Assembly (NCBI GenBank): GCA_035540495.1
Contig: DATLGL010000012.1
Span: 1-64,000 of the forward strand
Direction of reading: 5' to 3'
Length of the DNA: 64,000 bases
DNA from: DASVEG01 sp035540495
GTDB taxonomy: Bacteria; Actinomycetota; Acidimicrobiia; Acidimicrobiales; CADCTF01
Below, piece after piece: positions 8,316-16,684 of the stretch. The translations under genes and the position numbers were made by a program. The number at the start of each line of letters is the position of its first letter. The stretch's first letter is position 1. The notes beneath the pieces were generated by a model, which was not told where the DNA came from, made no database searches, and saw only the letters and a program-made list of their open reading frames with translations.

Positions 8316-9905
8316 GTGGAGTCCGATGTGGCGGTGATGACCCTTCTCGCATGGCTCGCGTTCGTGATGAGCCGGACGCTGCAGCGGCGCAAGGTCCCCG
8401 AGTTGGTCGGATTCATCGTGGCCGGGATCGTCGTCGGGCCATCAGGCGCCGGCCTGCTCGACGACTCCGATCTGACAGGGCTTCGGCCGGTCACCGAGTT
8501 CGCCCTCGCAGCCCTGATGTTCCTCGTCGGCGAGCGGCTGTCGCTTCGCGCGGTTCGTGCAGGCCGGTGGATCGCTGCCACCGGCGTGATCTCCTACGTG
8601 CTCAGCGGCGTCCTCGTCGGCGGCGTTGCGTGGGCCCTTGGTGCGGACCCGGTGGTGGTTCTCCTGCTGAGCGTGCTCGGCGGCGCAGCCGCTCCCATGA
8701 CGATGGCCAGCGTCACGGCCTCGGCCCGGGCGCGGGGGCCGATGGCGTCGGGCCTCATCGGCTCCCACGCGGTCTCCGACGCTCTCGCCGCCCTGGCGTT
8801 CGCGGTGGCGATCCCTGCTGCGGCGGTGTTGCAAGGCAGCGGCACGGTCGAGAGTGCCGTGCGGGACTCCTTGCGCCTCGGGGTCGGCGCGATCGTGGTC
8901 GGCGTCGCGTTCGGCCTGGTGGTGACTCGACTCGCCCGCCACGTGGAGTCGGGCGGCGAACTACTGGTCCTCGCGCTCGTGCACCTGCTGGTGGCGGCGA
9001 CGGTCGCCAACGCTCTCGAGGTCGCGCTTCCGCTGGCGGCCCTGGTGATGGGCGCGACGGTCGCAGGAACAAGACAGGTTGACGTCGCGCAGCACCTCTT
9101 CGCGGCCGTGCGCACCATCGAGCAACCGCTGTACCTGGTCTTCTTCGCCCTTGCCGGCGCGGCGATCCACCTCGACGAAGTCGCCGCGCTCGGGCTCGTC
9201 GGCGTCGGGTACATCGCTGCTCGCGCGCTCGGCCGCGTCGGCGGCGGCTTCCTCGGAGGCGTCATCGGCGGTCTGCGCCCCGGTGTCGCCGCTCGCGTGG
9301 GTGCAGACCTCCTGCCGCAGGCCGGTGTAGCCGTCGCCCTGGCGGTGCTCGCCGCCGAGATGCTCGGAGAGGCGGGCCGAGGCGGCGCGACGATCGTGCT
9401 CGGATCGGTCGTGTTCTTCGAGCTGATCGGGCCGATGATCGTGGTGCGGACGCTCGACGGCCTCACGCACGATCAGCCCGCGGTCGTCGACGAGCGCATC
9501 CCCCAGTCCGTGCTCTTCGCGACGATGGGCGGCCTCGACGTGCCTGCGTGGATCCTGAGCTGGTGCGCGCAGAACGGAAGTGAGCTGACGGTTCTCGCTC
9601 CCGGCCCCGGCCGCAGCGACGGTGAGGACCCCTCGCTCGACCTGCTTCGAGATCGATGCTCGGAGGAGGGCATCCCGCTGCGGTGGCGCCCGTCGGCCGA
9701 CGACGTCGACTTCGCCTCGGACATCACTGCGGCAGCGCAGGAGCTGCAGGCCGACCTCTGCGCCATCGTCGTGCCCCACCTCGACGATCCCGAGCGGTGG
9801 ATGCGGTGCGGCCCCGTCGAGCGGCTGGCGAACCGGCTCGAGGCGCCGGTCGTGATGTTGCCGGGCGTGAACGCTCCCGCTCCGGACCCCGCGGTTCGCG
9901 GCTGA
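8316..9905 (+). CDS. Monovalent cation:proton antiporter, CPA2 family, with UspA-like C-domain
   Basis: 529 aa from GTG 8316. The first about 395 residues form 11-13 helices of the Na+/H+ exchanger fold, with RRKVPELVGFIVAGIVVGPSG at the start and an unwound-helix region near LLPQAGVAVALAV. Residues about 398-525 (QSVLFATMGGLDVPAWILSW to RLEAPVVMLPG) resemble a UspA nucleotide-binding fold, a regulatory appendage seen in some CPA2 antiporters. Coupled ion and direction cannot be told from sequence. It faces MscS divergently with a 105-bp gap, fitting a salt or pH homeostasis role. Confidence 0.85.
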   Translation: MESDVAVMTLLAWLAFVMSRTLQRRKVPELVGFIVAGIVVGPSGAGLLDDSDLTGLRPVTEFALAALMFLVGERLSLRAVRAGRWIAATGVISYVLSGVLVGGVAWALGADPVVVLLLSVLGGAAAPMTMASVTASARARGPMASGLIGSHAVSDALAALAFAVAIPAAAVLQGSGTVESAVRDSLRLGVGAIVVGVAFGLVVTRLARHVESGGELLVLALVHLLVAATVANALEVALPLAALVMGATVAGTRQVDVAQHLFAAVRTIEQPLYLVFFALAGAAIHLDEVAALGLVGVGYIAARALGRVGGGFLGGVIGGLRPGVAARVGADLLPQAGVAVALAVLAAEMLGEAGRGGATIVLGSVVFFELIGPMIVVRTLDGLTHDQPAVVDERIPQSVLFATMGGLDVPAWILSWCAQNGSELTVLAPGPGRSDGEDPSLDLLRDRCSEEGIPLRWRPSADDVDFASDITAAAQELQADLCAIVVPHLDDPERWMRCGPVERLANRLEAPVVMLPGVNAPAPDPAVRG

Positions 9906-9920
9906 CCGACGACGTCAGCC
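9900..9920. terminator. Hairpin between convergent stops
   Basis: GGCTGAC (9900-9906) and GTCAGCC (9914-9920) form a perfect 7-bp stem with a 7-base loop exactly between the antiporter stop and the convergent lipoprotein stop. There is no U-tract on either side, so termination would be imperfect or Rho-assisted. Confidence 0.4.
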
Positions 9921-10400
9921 CTCAGGCGTTGCGCCTGGCAGCGGGCGGTCGATCGGCTCGAGCGAGAGGCTGTACTGGATCCGCGGCTCGTTGGCCGATC
10001 CGGTGTCTGGGAGCGTCGACCCCTCCGAGACCGTGACGATCAACCTCCGGTCACGATTGGTCCACGTGCCACGCCATGCCGCATCGTCTGCTTCACCGAC
10101 CGGCGCTGGTTGGACTTCCTGTGTCCATCCGTCGAGTTGCTCGTCGTACCAGTCGAAGAGCTGCTCCCGACTCAGACCCCGCGCGGCGAACGACTGCGCG
10201 GTCACGTCGCCTGTCGTCGAACGGGCGCCGATGCTCTCGGCCAGCGGGTGAACGGGGATCCTCCCGAAGTTGCCTTCGACGAAGACCGGAGCGTCCTCCG
10301 ACGGTTGAGCCTCCGGGCCGCCGTCGCCGTCCCCGCACGCCGCGAGGAGCGACAACGCCAGCAGGGCGCAGACGAACGGGGCGCGCGCACGCGATCGCAT
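9915..10400 (-). CDS. Putative lipoprotein of unknown function
   Basis: 161 aa. A signal peptide with a clear lipobox (LSLLAAC, Cys22) is followed by an acidic linker and a compact domain (about 45-150) with YDEQLDGWTQEV and RLIVTVSEG. The domain suggests a small alpha/beta secreted fold, but I do not recognise the family. It would be anchored on the outer face of the membrane. Divergent from the L,D-transpeptidase gene, which suggests an envelope-related role. Confidence 0.7.
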   Translation of the reverse strand: MRSRARAPFVCALLALSLLAACGDGDGGPEAQPSEDAPVFVEGNFGRIPVHPLAESIGARSTTGDVTAQSFAARGLSREQLFDWYDEQLDGWTQEVQPAPVGEADDAAWRGTWTNRDRRLIVTVSEGSTLPDTGSANEPRIQYSLSLEPIDRPLPGATPEG

Positions 10401-10525
10401 GATCCGTCGTTACCCGTCCGGCAGCCACCGAGACGTCGACGTGACGAAGTCGTTACCGCCACCGCGTCGAATGTGGGCACAACACCGCCGTCTGCCGGTC
10501 GCCAGCGCAACCACCCGAGGTCGCC
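10401..10525. promoter_or_regulatory. Divergent intergenic region with repeated GTCGTTACC
   Basis: The 125 bp between the lipoprotein (minus) and the L,D-transpeptidase (plus) contain the 9-mer GTCGTTACC twice in the same orientation (10406-10414 and 10449-10457), spaced 43 bp apart, about four helical turns. It could be a shared activator or sigma-factor element. No standard -35/-10 pair was recognised. Confidence 0.35.
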
Positions 10526-12025
10526 GTGTCACAGCTCGCCGTCATGCCATCCGCCGCTCGGTATCGCCGCATCGCCGTCTGCGTCGCCTTGGTCCTCAGC
10601 TGCGCAGTGCTCGTCGCTGCGCCCTCACCCGCTGGGGCACAAGAGGCGCCTCAGCGCAACAGCGTCTCCGCGTTTGGTGTCGCAACCGATCATGGCCCGG
10701 GCGGCGCTCTCGACCTCAACCAACCGCTGATCGACATCGCGCCGACCCCGACGGGCGACGGCTACTGGACGGTGGCTGGCGACGGCGGGGTGTTCACCTT
10801 CGGCGACGCGCGCTTCTACGGTTCGACCGGCGACCTGACGCTCAACGAGCCCGTTGTCGCCATGGCCGCGCGATCCACGGGCCGCGGCTACTGGTTCAGC
10901 GCCAGCGACGGTGGAGTGTTCAGCTTCGGCGACGCGCCGTTCCTCGGCTCGATGGGTGGCACGCGCCTGAACCAGCCTGTCGTAGGCATGGCGGCGACAC
11001 CCTCCGGAAACGGCTACTGGCTCGTCGCCGCCGACGGCGGCATCTTCACCTTCGGCGACGCCGGCTTCTACGGGTCGACCGGCAACCTGAAGCTGGATGC
11101 GCCGATCAGCGGCATGGCCCCCACGATCAGCGGTGATGGGTACTGGCTCGTGGCACGCGACGGCGGTGTCTTCACCTTCGGCGACGCTCGATTCCAGGGG
11201 TCGATGGGAGGCGAACCGCTCGACACCGCCGTCCGCGGAATAGCCGCCTCGGCCACCGGCAACGGCTACTGGGTCGTGAGCGAGGACGGGCAGGTGTACG
11301 AGTTCGGCGTGACCGACCACGGCAACGCCGCCAGTGGGGACATCCAACCTCCGACGGTGGCGATCGCGGCACATCCCGACCGCAGCGGCTACTGGCTCGC
11401 GCACGGCGAGCGCCTCGTGGTGGAGGTCGAAGACCGCGGCCCCCACGTGGAGCGGCTACAGCGGCGGTTGGAGCGCCTCGGGTACTGGGTCGGGCGCATC
11501 GACGGCGTGTACGGATCACTGACGGAGCAGGCGGTCTACGCCTTCCAGAAGTACGAAGGCCTCCCGGTCGACGGCGAGATGAGCCGAGATGATCAGCGCG
11601 CCCTCGACCGCGCGGTACGCCCCCGTCCCAACTCGTCGAGCGGTGACCTCGTCGAGATCGACGAGAGCAGGCAACTTCTCTTCGTCGTCCGAGACGGTCG
11701 GGCGTTGTGGACCTACAACGTCTCGACGGGGAACGAGGAGCCGTACACCCACGAAGGGCAGGAGTACGGAGCAGACACGCCCAACGGTCGCTTCGACGTG
11801 TACAGGGAGATCGACGGCTGGCGCGAGTCGAGTCTCGGCCGCCTCTATCGGCCGAAGTACTTCCACACGAGGGGGATCGCCGTCCACGGCTACACCTTCG
11901 TGCCGCCGTATCCGGCATCGCACGGATGCGTGCGCGTCTCGATCGCTGCGATGGACCACATCTGGGCATCCGACCTGATGCCGATCGGCACGAGGGTGTG
12001 GGTGTACGGGTCGCCGCCGACGTGA
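10526..12025 (+). CDS. Secreted beta-propeller repeat / PG-binding / L,D-transpeptidase
   Basis: 499 aa from GTG 10526 (ATG 10544 also possible). The signal peptide ends near AGA-QEA (about 38). Residues about 63-300 hold five full and one partial 42-aa repeats with the core GYW.V..DGG.F.FGDA. The N-terminal half-repeat (SAFGVATDHG) could close a six-bladed propeller with the last strand. Then comes a peptidoglycan-binding domain (about 305-360, VERLQRRLERLGYW) and a YkuD catalytic domain (about 372-495) with the active-site motif HGYTF...SHGCVR, whose Cys is the nucleophile. By family knowledge it makes 3-3 cross-links or attaches proteins to peptidoglycan. It acts outside the cell. Confidence 0.9.
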   Translation: MSQLAVMPSAARYRRIAVCVALVLSCAVLVAAPSPAGAQEAPQRNSVSAFGVATDHGPGGALDLNQPLIDIAPTPTGDGYWTVAGDGGVFTFGDARFYGSTGDLTLNEPVVAMAARSTGRGYWFSASDGGVFSFGDAPFLGSMGGTRLNQPVVGMAATPSGNGYWLVAADGGIFTFGDAGFYGSTGNLKLDAPISGMAPTISGDGYWLVARDGGVFTFGDARFQGSMGGEPLDTAVRGIAASATGNGYWVVSEDGQVYEFGVTDHGNAASGDIQPPTVAIAAHPDRSGYWLAHGERLVVEVEDRGPHVERLQRRLERLGYWVGRIDGVYGSLTEQAVYAFQKYEGLPVDGEMSRDDQRALDRAVRPRPNSSSGDLVEIDESRQLLFVVRDGRALWTYNVSTGNEEPYTHEGQEYGADTPNGRFDVYREIDGWRESSLGRLYRPKYFHTRGIAVHGYTFVPPYPASHGCVRVSIAAMDHIWASDLMPIGTRVWVYGSPPT

Positions 12026-12059
12026 CGTCATCGGTCCGGAACGGGGTAGCGCTCTCGCC

Positions 12060-12950
12060 GTGCTGCGTGAGGCCGGGCGATTCTCGGTGGAGGTGCTGAA
12101 AGGAGCTCGGGACGATCGAGTGACCGGCCTATCGGCCGAGGTCGCGTACTTCGCGATGCTCAGCGTCTTCCCGGGTCTTCTCGCGGTCGCTGCCGCAGTG
12201 ACGAGCCTGTCGCTCGTCGTCGGGCCGGACGCCGCCTCGGAGGTCGAGGCGACGGTCGTGTCGTGGCTCGAAACCGTGCTCACTGATCGAGCGTCGGCAG
12301 TTGTCGACGAGGTGCGCGGCCTGTTCGATCGTGACAACAGCGACGTGTTCACGTTCGCTGTGGTCGCTGCCCTCTGGAGCGGATCGCGCGGGGTCGACGC
12401 GTTGATCCGAGCGGTCGTGCTGGTGGCGAACGACGTCGATCTGCGGCCGTTCTGGCGGCGGCGACTGCTGTCGCTCGGACTCTTGCTCGGAACCGTTGTC
12501 GCCACCGCGGTGTCGCTGTCGATGTTCGTCGTAGGCCCCTTGCTCGGCGGCGGTCAAGCCGTGGCCGATGCCATCGGTGCTGGGTCTGCCTTCGCGACGG
12601 GATGGCGGTGGCTCCGGCTGCCCTTGGTCGCCGTCGCTCTGACGGGGTGGTCGCTGGTGATCCTCCACGTGTCACGCCCCGGCGCGGACCGGTGGAGAGA
12701 CGACCTTCCCGGCGCGGTCACTACGACCGCCCTCTGGCTCATCGCCACCGCCGGGCTGCGCGCGTACCTCGGCACGCTCGGCGCGACGAACCCGGTTCTC
12801 GGCGCCCTCGGCGGCCCGCTGATCGCGTTGCTGTGGCTCTACCTGCTCGCTGCGGCGCTGCTCATCGGTGCGGAGGTGGCGCAACAGGTGCGAGAGCTCC
12901 GTGGTGGGGACGATCGCCTCAACGATCTCGGGGCGGCGGGGCGGCCATGA
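12060..12950 (+). CDS. YihY/BrkB family membrane protein (second copy)
   Basis: 296 aa from GTG 12060. Six helices and the family N-terminus DDRVTGLSAEVAYFAMLSVFPGLL are present. The equivalent place in the 3668 gene reads DDRGSAFAGLVTFQAFLALLP, so the two are distant paralogues and not a recent duplication. The last 32 bp overlap the convergent PBP gene. Function is unsettled; the neighbours are cell-wall enzymes. Confidence 0.85.
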   Translation: MLREAGRFSVEVLKGARDDRVTGLSAEVAYFAMLSVFPGLLAVAAAVTSLSLVVGPDAASEVEATVVSWLETVLTDRASAVVDEVRGLFDRDNSDVFTFAVVAALWSGSRGVDALIRAVVLVANDVDLRPFWRRRLLSLGLLLGTVVATAVSLSMFVVGPLLGGGQAVADAIGAGSAFATGWRWLRLPLVAVALTGWSLVILHVSRPGADRWRDDLPGAVTTTALWLIATAGLRAYLGTLGATNPVLGALGGPLIALLWLYLLAAALLIGAEVAQQVRELRGGDDRLNDLGAAGRP

Positions 12951-15012
12951 TCGCCGTCCTCCCGTCGGCGACGCCCGCCGGAGGCGGTGGCTCGGCGGGC
13001 GCAGGTGGAGCCGTCGGCGGACGGTCTGGCGGCGCCGGGAACTCGACGACCGGCAGCGGCCGCTGCGCGTGGTCCATGACGTCTCGCCAGATCCGGGCCG
13101 GGATCGAGCCGCCGGTCATCCGCGCGACGCCGGCAACGTCCACCATGGGCGTCTGCGATTCGGGGAAGCCGACCCACACCGCAGCGACCAACTGCGGCGT
13201 GTAGCCGACGAACCACGCGTCGGAGTAGTCGTTCGACGTTCCGGTCTTTCCCGCAGCCGGGCGATGGATGTCGGCGGCGCGGCCGGTGCCGCTCAGGATC
13301 ACGCCCCGCAGGGTGTGGGTCACCAGCTTCGCGGCATCCGGCGACAGCACCCGGCCGACGGGCCCGGCCGCCGACCAGTCCGCGATGAGCTGCCCGTTCG
13401 CGTCAAGGATCCGGCGCACCGGCCGGGCGTCGATCCGCTGGCCGCCGTTCGCGAACGCGCCGTAGGCCGTGGCCATCTCCAACGGCGACGCCTCGTAGGC
13501 CCCGATGGCGAGGCTCGAGCCGATCCCTTGCTGCGGCAGGCTCTCGATGCCCATCGATCGCGCCATCTCGGCCACGCGTCCGATGTCGAGGAAGTTCGCG
13601 AGAGCGACGAAGGAGGTGTTGACCGACATCTGCGTCGCCTGAGCCAGCGTGACGGTTCCATAGCCCCGTCGGGTGTAGTTGTGGACGATGTGGCCCTTCG
13701 GGAGATGCAGCTCGGCGGGGGCGTCGATCGTGTCGAGACTCGATGCGCCGTCTTCGTAGGCACGTGCGAGCACGAACGGCTTGAACGACGATCCGGGCTG
13801 ACGTCCCGACCCGCCGCCGAGACGACCGAGCGCGAGGTTGACCTGCTGCTGCTCCCAGCTGCGGCCGCCGATCAAGGCCTTGACGTCGCCATTGGCCGGA
13901 TCGACCACTACGGCTGCCGCCTCCGGATGGTGCGGCTCCGGCAGCCACAGGTTGACCGACGCGAGGGCCGCGTCCTGGATGTCCGGCTGGAGCGTCGTCT
14001 CGATGCGGAGGCCTCCGCCGTAGAGGAGGTCCTGCGCCATCCCATGCCTCTCGAGCAGCCACCTGCGCACGTAGTCGACGAAGTACGGATACCGCTCGAT
14101 CGACGAACGGCGAGGATGCACGACTGGCGGGTTCGCCCTTGCGAGCTCCACCTCCTCGTGCGTTGCCACCCCTGCGGCCTCGACACGGTCGAGCGCCAGG
14201 AGACGCCGTTGCTCCGCAATCTCGGGGTTGTCCCTCGGGTTGTAGAGCGTTGGCGCAGGTATGACGCCGGCTAGCAACGCAGCTTCGCTCAGCGTCAGTT
14301 CGTGGGCCGGTTTGCGGAAGTACGTGCGCGCGGCGGCGTCGGCGCCGATGGCCCCTTCACCGAAGAACACGGTGTTGAGGTACGCAGCGAGGATCTCCTT
14401 CTTCTCTGCTTGCCGCTCGAGTTGCACCGCCGCCTTCAGTTCGTCGAACTTCCGCTCGAGCGTCCGGTCGCTGCCGGTGACCAGGTTCTTGACGACCTGC
14501 TGCGTGATCGTGGAGCCGCCCTCTTTGATGGCGCCGTGCTGCACGTTCCTGGCCGCGGCGCGAGCCACGGCGGTCGCGTCGAAACCGTGGTGAGTCCAGA
14601 AGTCGGCGTCCTCGGTTGCAACGACGACCGCCGACAGCAGTGGCGGGAGATCGTCAGCGGACAACGGCACGAACAGCTCCTCGGGCCGGAACCTGGCGAT
14701 CACGGTGCCGTCGGCGGCGACGACGGTGCTCGGCTGTGACAGCCCGGTGCGGACCGTGGACGCAAGGTCCGGCACCTCACCCAGCACCACGTCGAGCGAC
14801 ACCTCCGGCCTCGGTGCGGCGCGAGCGGCGGCCACGACTCCCGCGGCGAAGATCGCCGCCACGGTCACGATCACCGCGACCAGGAGCGTGAGCGCTCTCA
14901 CGCGCATGATCAACCGACCGAGTCGGCGGAAGCGCCGCCGGAAGATCGGGTGCTCGTGCAGCGGCGGGATCCTGAGGTTGCGAGGAGGAGTCGGCACGTC
15001 GACGTCGGACAT
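12919..15012 (-). CDS. Class A penicillin-binding protein (transglycosylase/transpeptidase)
   Basis: 697 aa. A cytoplasmic N-terminus and one TM helix (about 41-65) are followed by a GT51 glycosyltransferase domain with catalytic E134 (ATEDADFW) and the GGSTITQQVVKNL motif (about 165-177). The transpeptidase domain has S408-x-x-K411 (SSFK), SVN (in SVNTSFVAL) and K589-T-G. All key residues are intact, so it should polymerise and cross-link peptidoglycan. The C-terminal about 35 residues are Pro/Ala-rich, as is common in actinobacterial PBPs. It is divergent from the phosphatase gene. Confidence 0.95.
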   Translation of the reverse strand: MSDVDVPTPPRNLRIPPLHEHPIFRRRFRRLGRLIMRVRALTLLVAVIVTVAAIFAAGVVAAARAAPRPEVSLDVVLGEVPDLASTVRTGLSQPSTVVAADGTVIARFRPEELFVPLSADDLPPLLSAVVVATEDADFWTHHGFDATAVARAAARNVQHGAIKEGGSTITQQVVKNLVTGSDRTLERKFDELKAAVQLERQAEKKEILAAYLNTVFFGEGAIGADAAARTYFRKPAHELTLSEAALLAGVIPAPTLYNPRDNPEIAEQRRLLALDRVEAAGVATHEEVELARANPPVVHPRRSSIERYPYFVDYVRRWLLERHGMAQDLLYGGGLRIETTLQPDIQDAALASVNLWLPEPHHPEAAAVVVDPANGDVKALIGGRSWEQQQVNLALGRLGGGSGRQPGSSFKPFVLARAYEDGASSLDTIDAPAELHLPKGHIVHNYTRRGYGTVTLAQATQMSVNTSFVALANFLDIGRVAEMARSMGIESLPQQGIGSSLAIGAYEASPLEMATAYGAFANGGQRIDARPVRRILDANGQLIADWSAAGPVGRVLSPDAAKLVTHTLRGVILSGTGRAADIHRPAAGKTGTSNDYSDAWFVGYTPQLVAAVWVGFPESQTPMVDVAGVARMTGGSIPARIWRDVMDHAQRPLPVVEFPAPPDRPPTAPPAPAEPPPPAGVADGRTAIMAAPPPRDR

Positions 15013-15062
15013 TCCCCCTGCGCCGGTACCACGGCGGACATCCGGACGACCGTGACCAGGAT

Positions 15063-16601
15063 GTGACGAACATTCGCGGGATGAGCCCGGGGGCGACGCG
15101 GGTACAGCGTGCGTCGATGCGCGACGCCCGGGACTGGCGCCGATACACCGGACTGGGTGTCATCGCGTTGCTCGTGGCCGTACGTGCGGCGGGGTTGGAA
15201 GACGTGCCGGTGTCGGCCGTGGTCGTGGGACCCCTCCTGGCCGCGAGCGTCGCTTCACCTCGCGCCACCGCGCTGACGTCGGCGTTCGCCCTCGCCGGAG
15301 CCGCGATCATCATGGGTCTCGACGGCTCGATGGTGAGCGGTGACATGGCCGGCCGCGTTGTCGTCGTCACCGCCTCCTGCGCAGCCGCGATCATCCTCGC
15401 TGCCGAGCGCGCACGTCGCGAGGCAGCGCTGTCCGACGCGCAGGAGCTCGCCCGACTGGCGCGCCGCCTCGATCTCGCGCTCGAAGCCAGCTCGATGGGC
15501 ACCTGGGTCTACAACGCGGCGACCGGAATCACGACGTGGGACGAGCGGCTCGAAACGATGTACGGATTCGAGACAGGCTCGTACGACGGCTCGTTCCGGT
15601 CGTGGATCGATCGTGTTCACCCAGAAGATCGAGACCTGGTGACCGCTGCGTCCGATCAAGCGATCGCCGAGCGGAGCCCGTACCAGGTGCTGCATCGGGC
15701 CGTTCTGCCGTCGGGTGAGCTCCGGTGGCTCGAGTCGCGTGGCGAGCCGATCATCGCCGATCACCGCGTGATCGGGACGTCGGGCGTCGTCGCCGACGTG
15801 ACGGAGCGCATGACGCTCGCGAACGAGCTCGAGCGGTCGCGCGACGAGAGCCATCAGGCTCGCCACGAACGAGACGCGGCCACCGCGTCGCTCCAAACCG
15901 CCCTCCTGCCCGCGCCCAGATACGACGCAGCCTCATGGCGGGTCACAACGAGGTACCGGCCAGGCGAACGGCACCTGCTTCTCGGTGGAGACTTCTTCGA
16001 CGTGGTCGAGACCGGCAGCGGACTGAACGTCGTCATCGGTGACGTGTGCGGCCACTCGGCTGCCGCTGCGGGGAAGGGCGCTGCGCTCCGGGCTGCGTGG
16101 CGGGCCGCCGTCCTCCAGGGCGCGTCACCGGCCGAGGCACTCGCCGTGCTCGACGCGGTGGTCGAGTCGGAGGCCGACGGTCCCGAGACGTTCGCGACCG
16201 CGTGTTCGCTCACCTTCCGACCAGCTGAGGTGACGTACTCGATCGCGGGTCACCCGGCGCCGTTCCTCGCCGACGCCGAAGGAGTCCGGTCGCTCGACGC
16301 CGGCAACGACTCGTTCCTTCTCGGGTTCGGGATGAAATGCGGAGAGGTGACGACCCCGCTGTGCCCGCCGTGGACGGTCTTCACCTTCACCGACGGCCTG
16401 ATCGAAGGTCGTGTCGCTCCAGGATCGAGCGAACGCTTTGGCGACGACCGCCTCCGGTCGCTGATGGAGACCCACCTCGACGCGCCAGGTGTGCTCCTGG
16501 AAGCGGAGGTCGACCGCCTGCTCGACGAGGTGCAAACCGCACATGGCGCCCGCCTACCGGACGACCTGGCGGTGGTACTCGTCGGACGAGACGTCATCTA
16601 G
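15063..16601 (+). CDS. PAS-sensor PP2C (SpoIIE/RsbU-type) serine phosphatase
   Basis: 512 aa from GTG 15063. Three or four N-terminal helices (about 25-115), a PAS domain (about 137-245, SSMGTWVYN to DVTERM), a short coiled coil (about 245-275), and a PP2C/SpoIIE domain (about 285-510) with metal ligands in GGDFFDVV and GDVCGHS and the late PDDLAVVLV motif. By family knowledge it dephosphorylates a STAS anti-anti-sigma factor; the best partner in view is the STAS protein at 2855-3163. The HATPase kinase of the switch is not in the window. Confidence 0.9.
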   Translation: MTNIRGMSPGATRVQRASMRDARDWRRYTGLGVIALLVAVRAAGLEDVPVSAVVVGPLLAASVASPRATALTSAFALAGAAIIMGLDGSMVSGDMAGRVVVVTASCAAAIILAAERARREAALSDAQELARLARRLDLALEASSMGTWVYNAATGITTWDERLETMYGFETGSYDGSFRSWIDRVHPEDRDLVTAASDQAIAERSPYQVLHRAVLPSGELRWLESRGEPIIADHRVIGTSGVVADVTERMTLANELERSRDESHQARHERDAATASLQTALLPAPRYDAASWRVTTRYRPGERHLLLGGDFFDVVETGSGLNVVIGDVCGHSAAAAGKGAALRAAWRAAVLQGASPAEALAVLDAVVESEADGPETFATACSLTFRPAEVTYSIAGHPAPFLADAEGVRSLDAGNDSFLLGFGMKCGEVTTPLCPPWTVFTFTDGLIEGRVAPGSSERFGDDRLRSLMETHLDAPGVLLEAEVDRLLDEVQTAHGARLPDDLAVVLVGRDVI

Positions 16602-16684
16602 CCCACGCTTCCGCGCACAACAGCCCCGATCGTGAAAGCACGTCGGCGAGACGGGGTCGGCCGGGCACCGTACAGTCGGCACGC

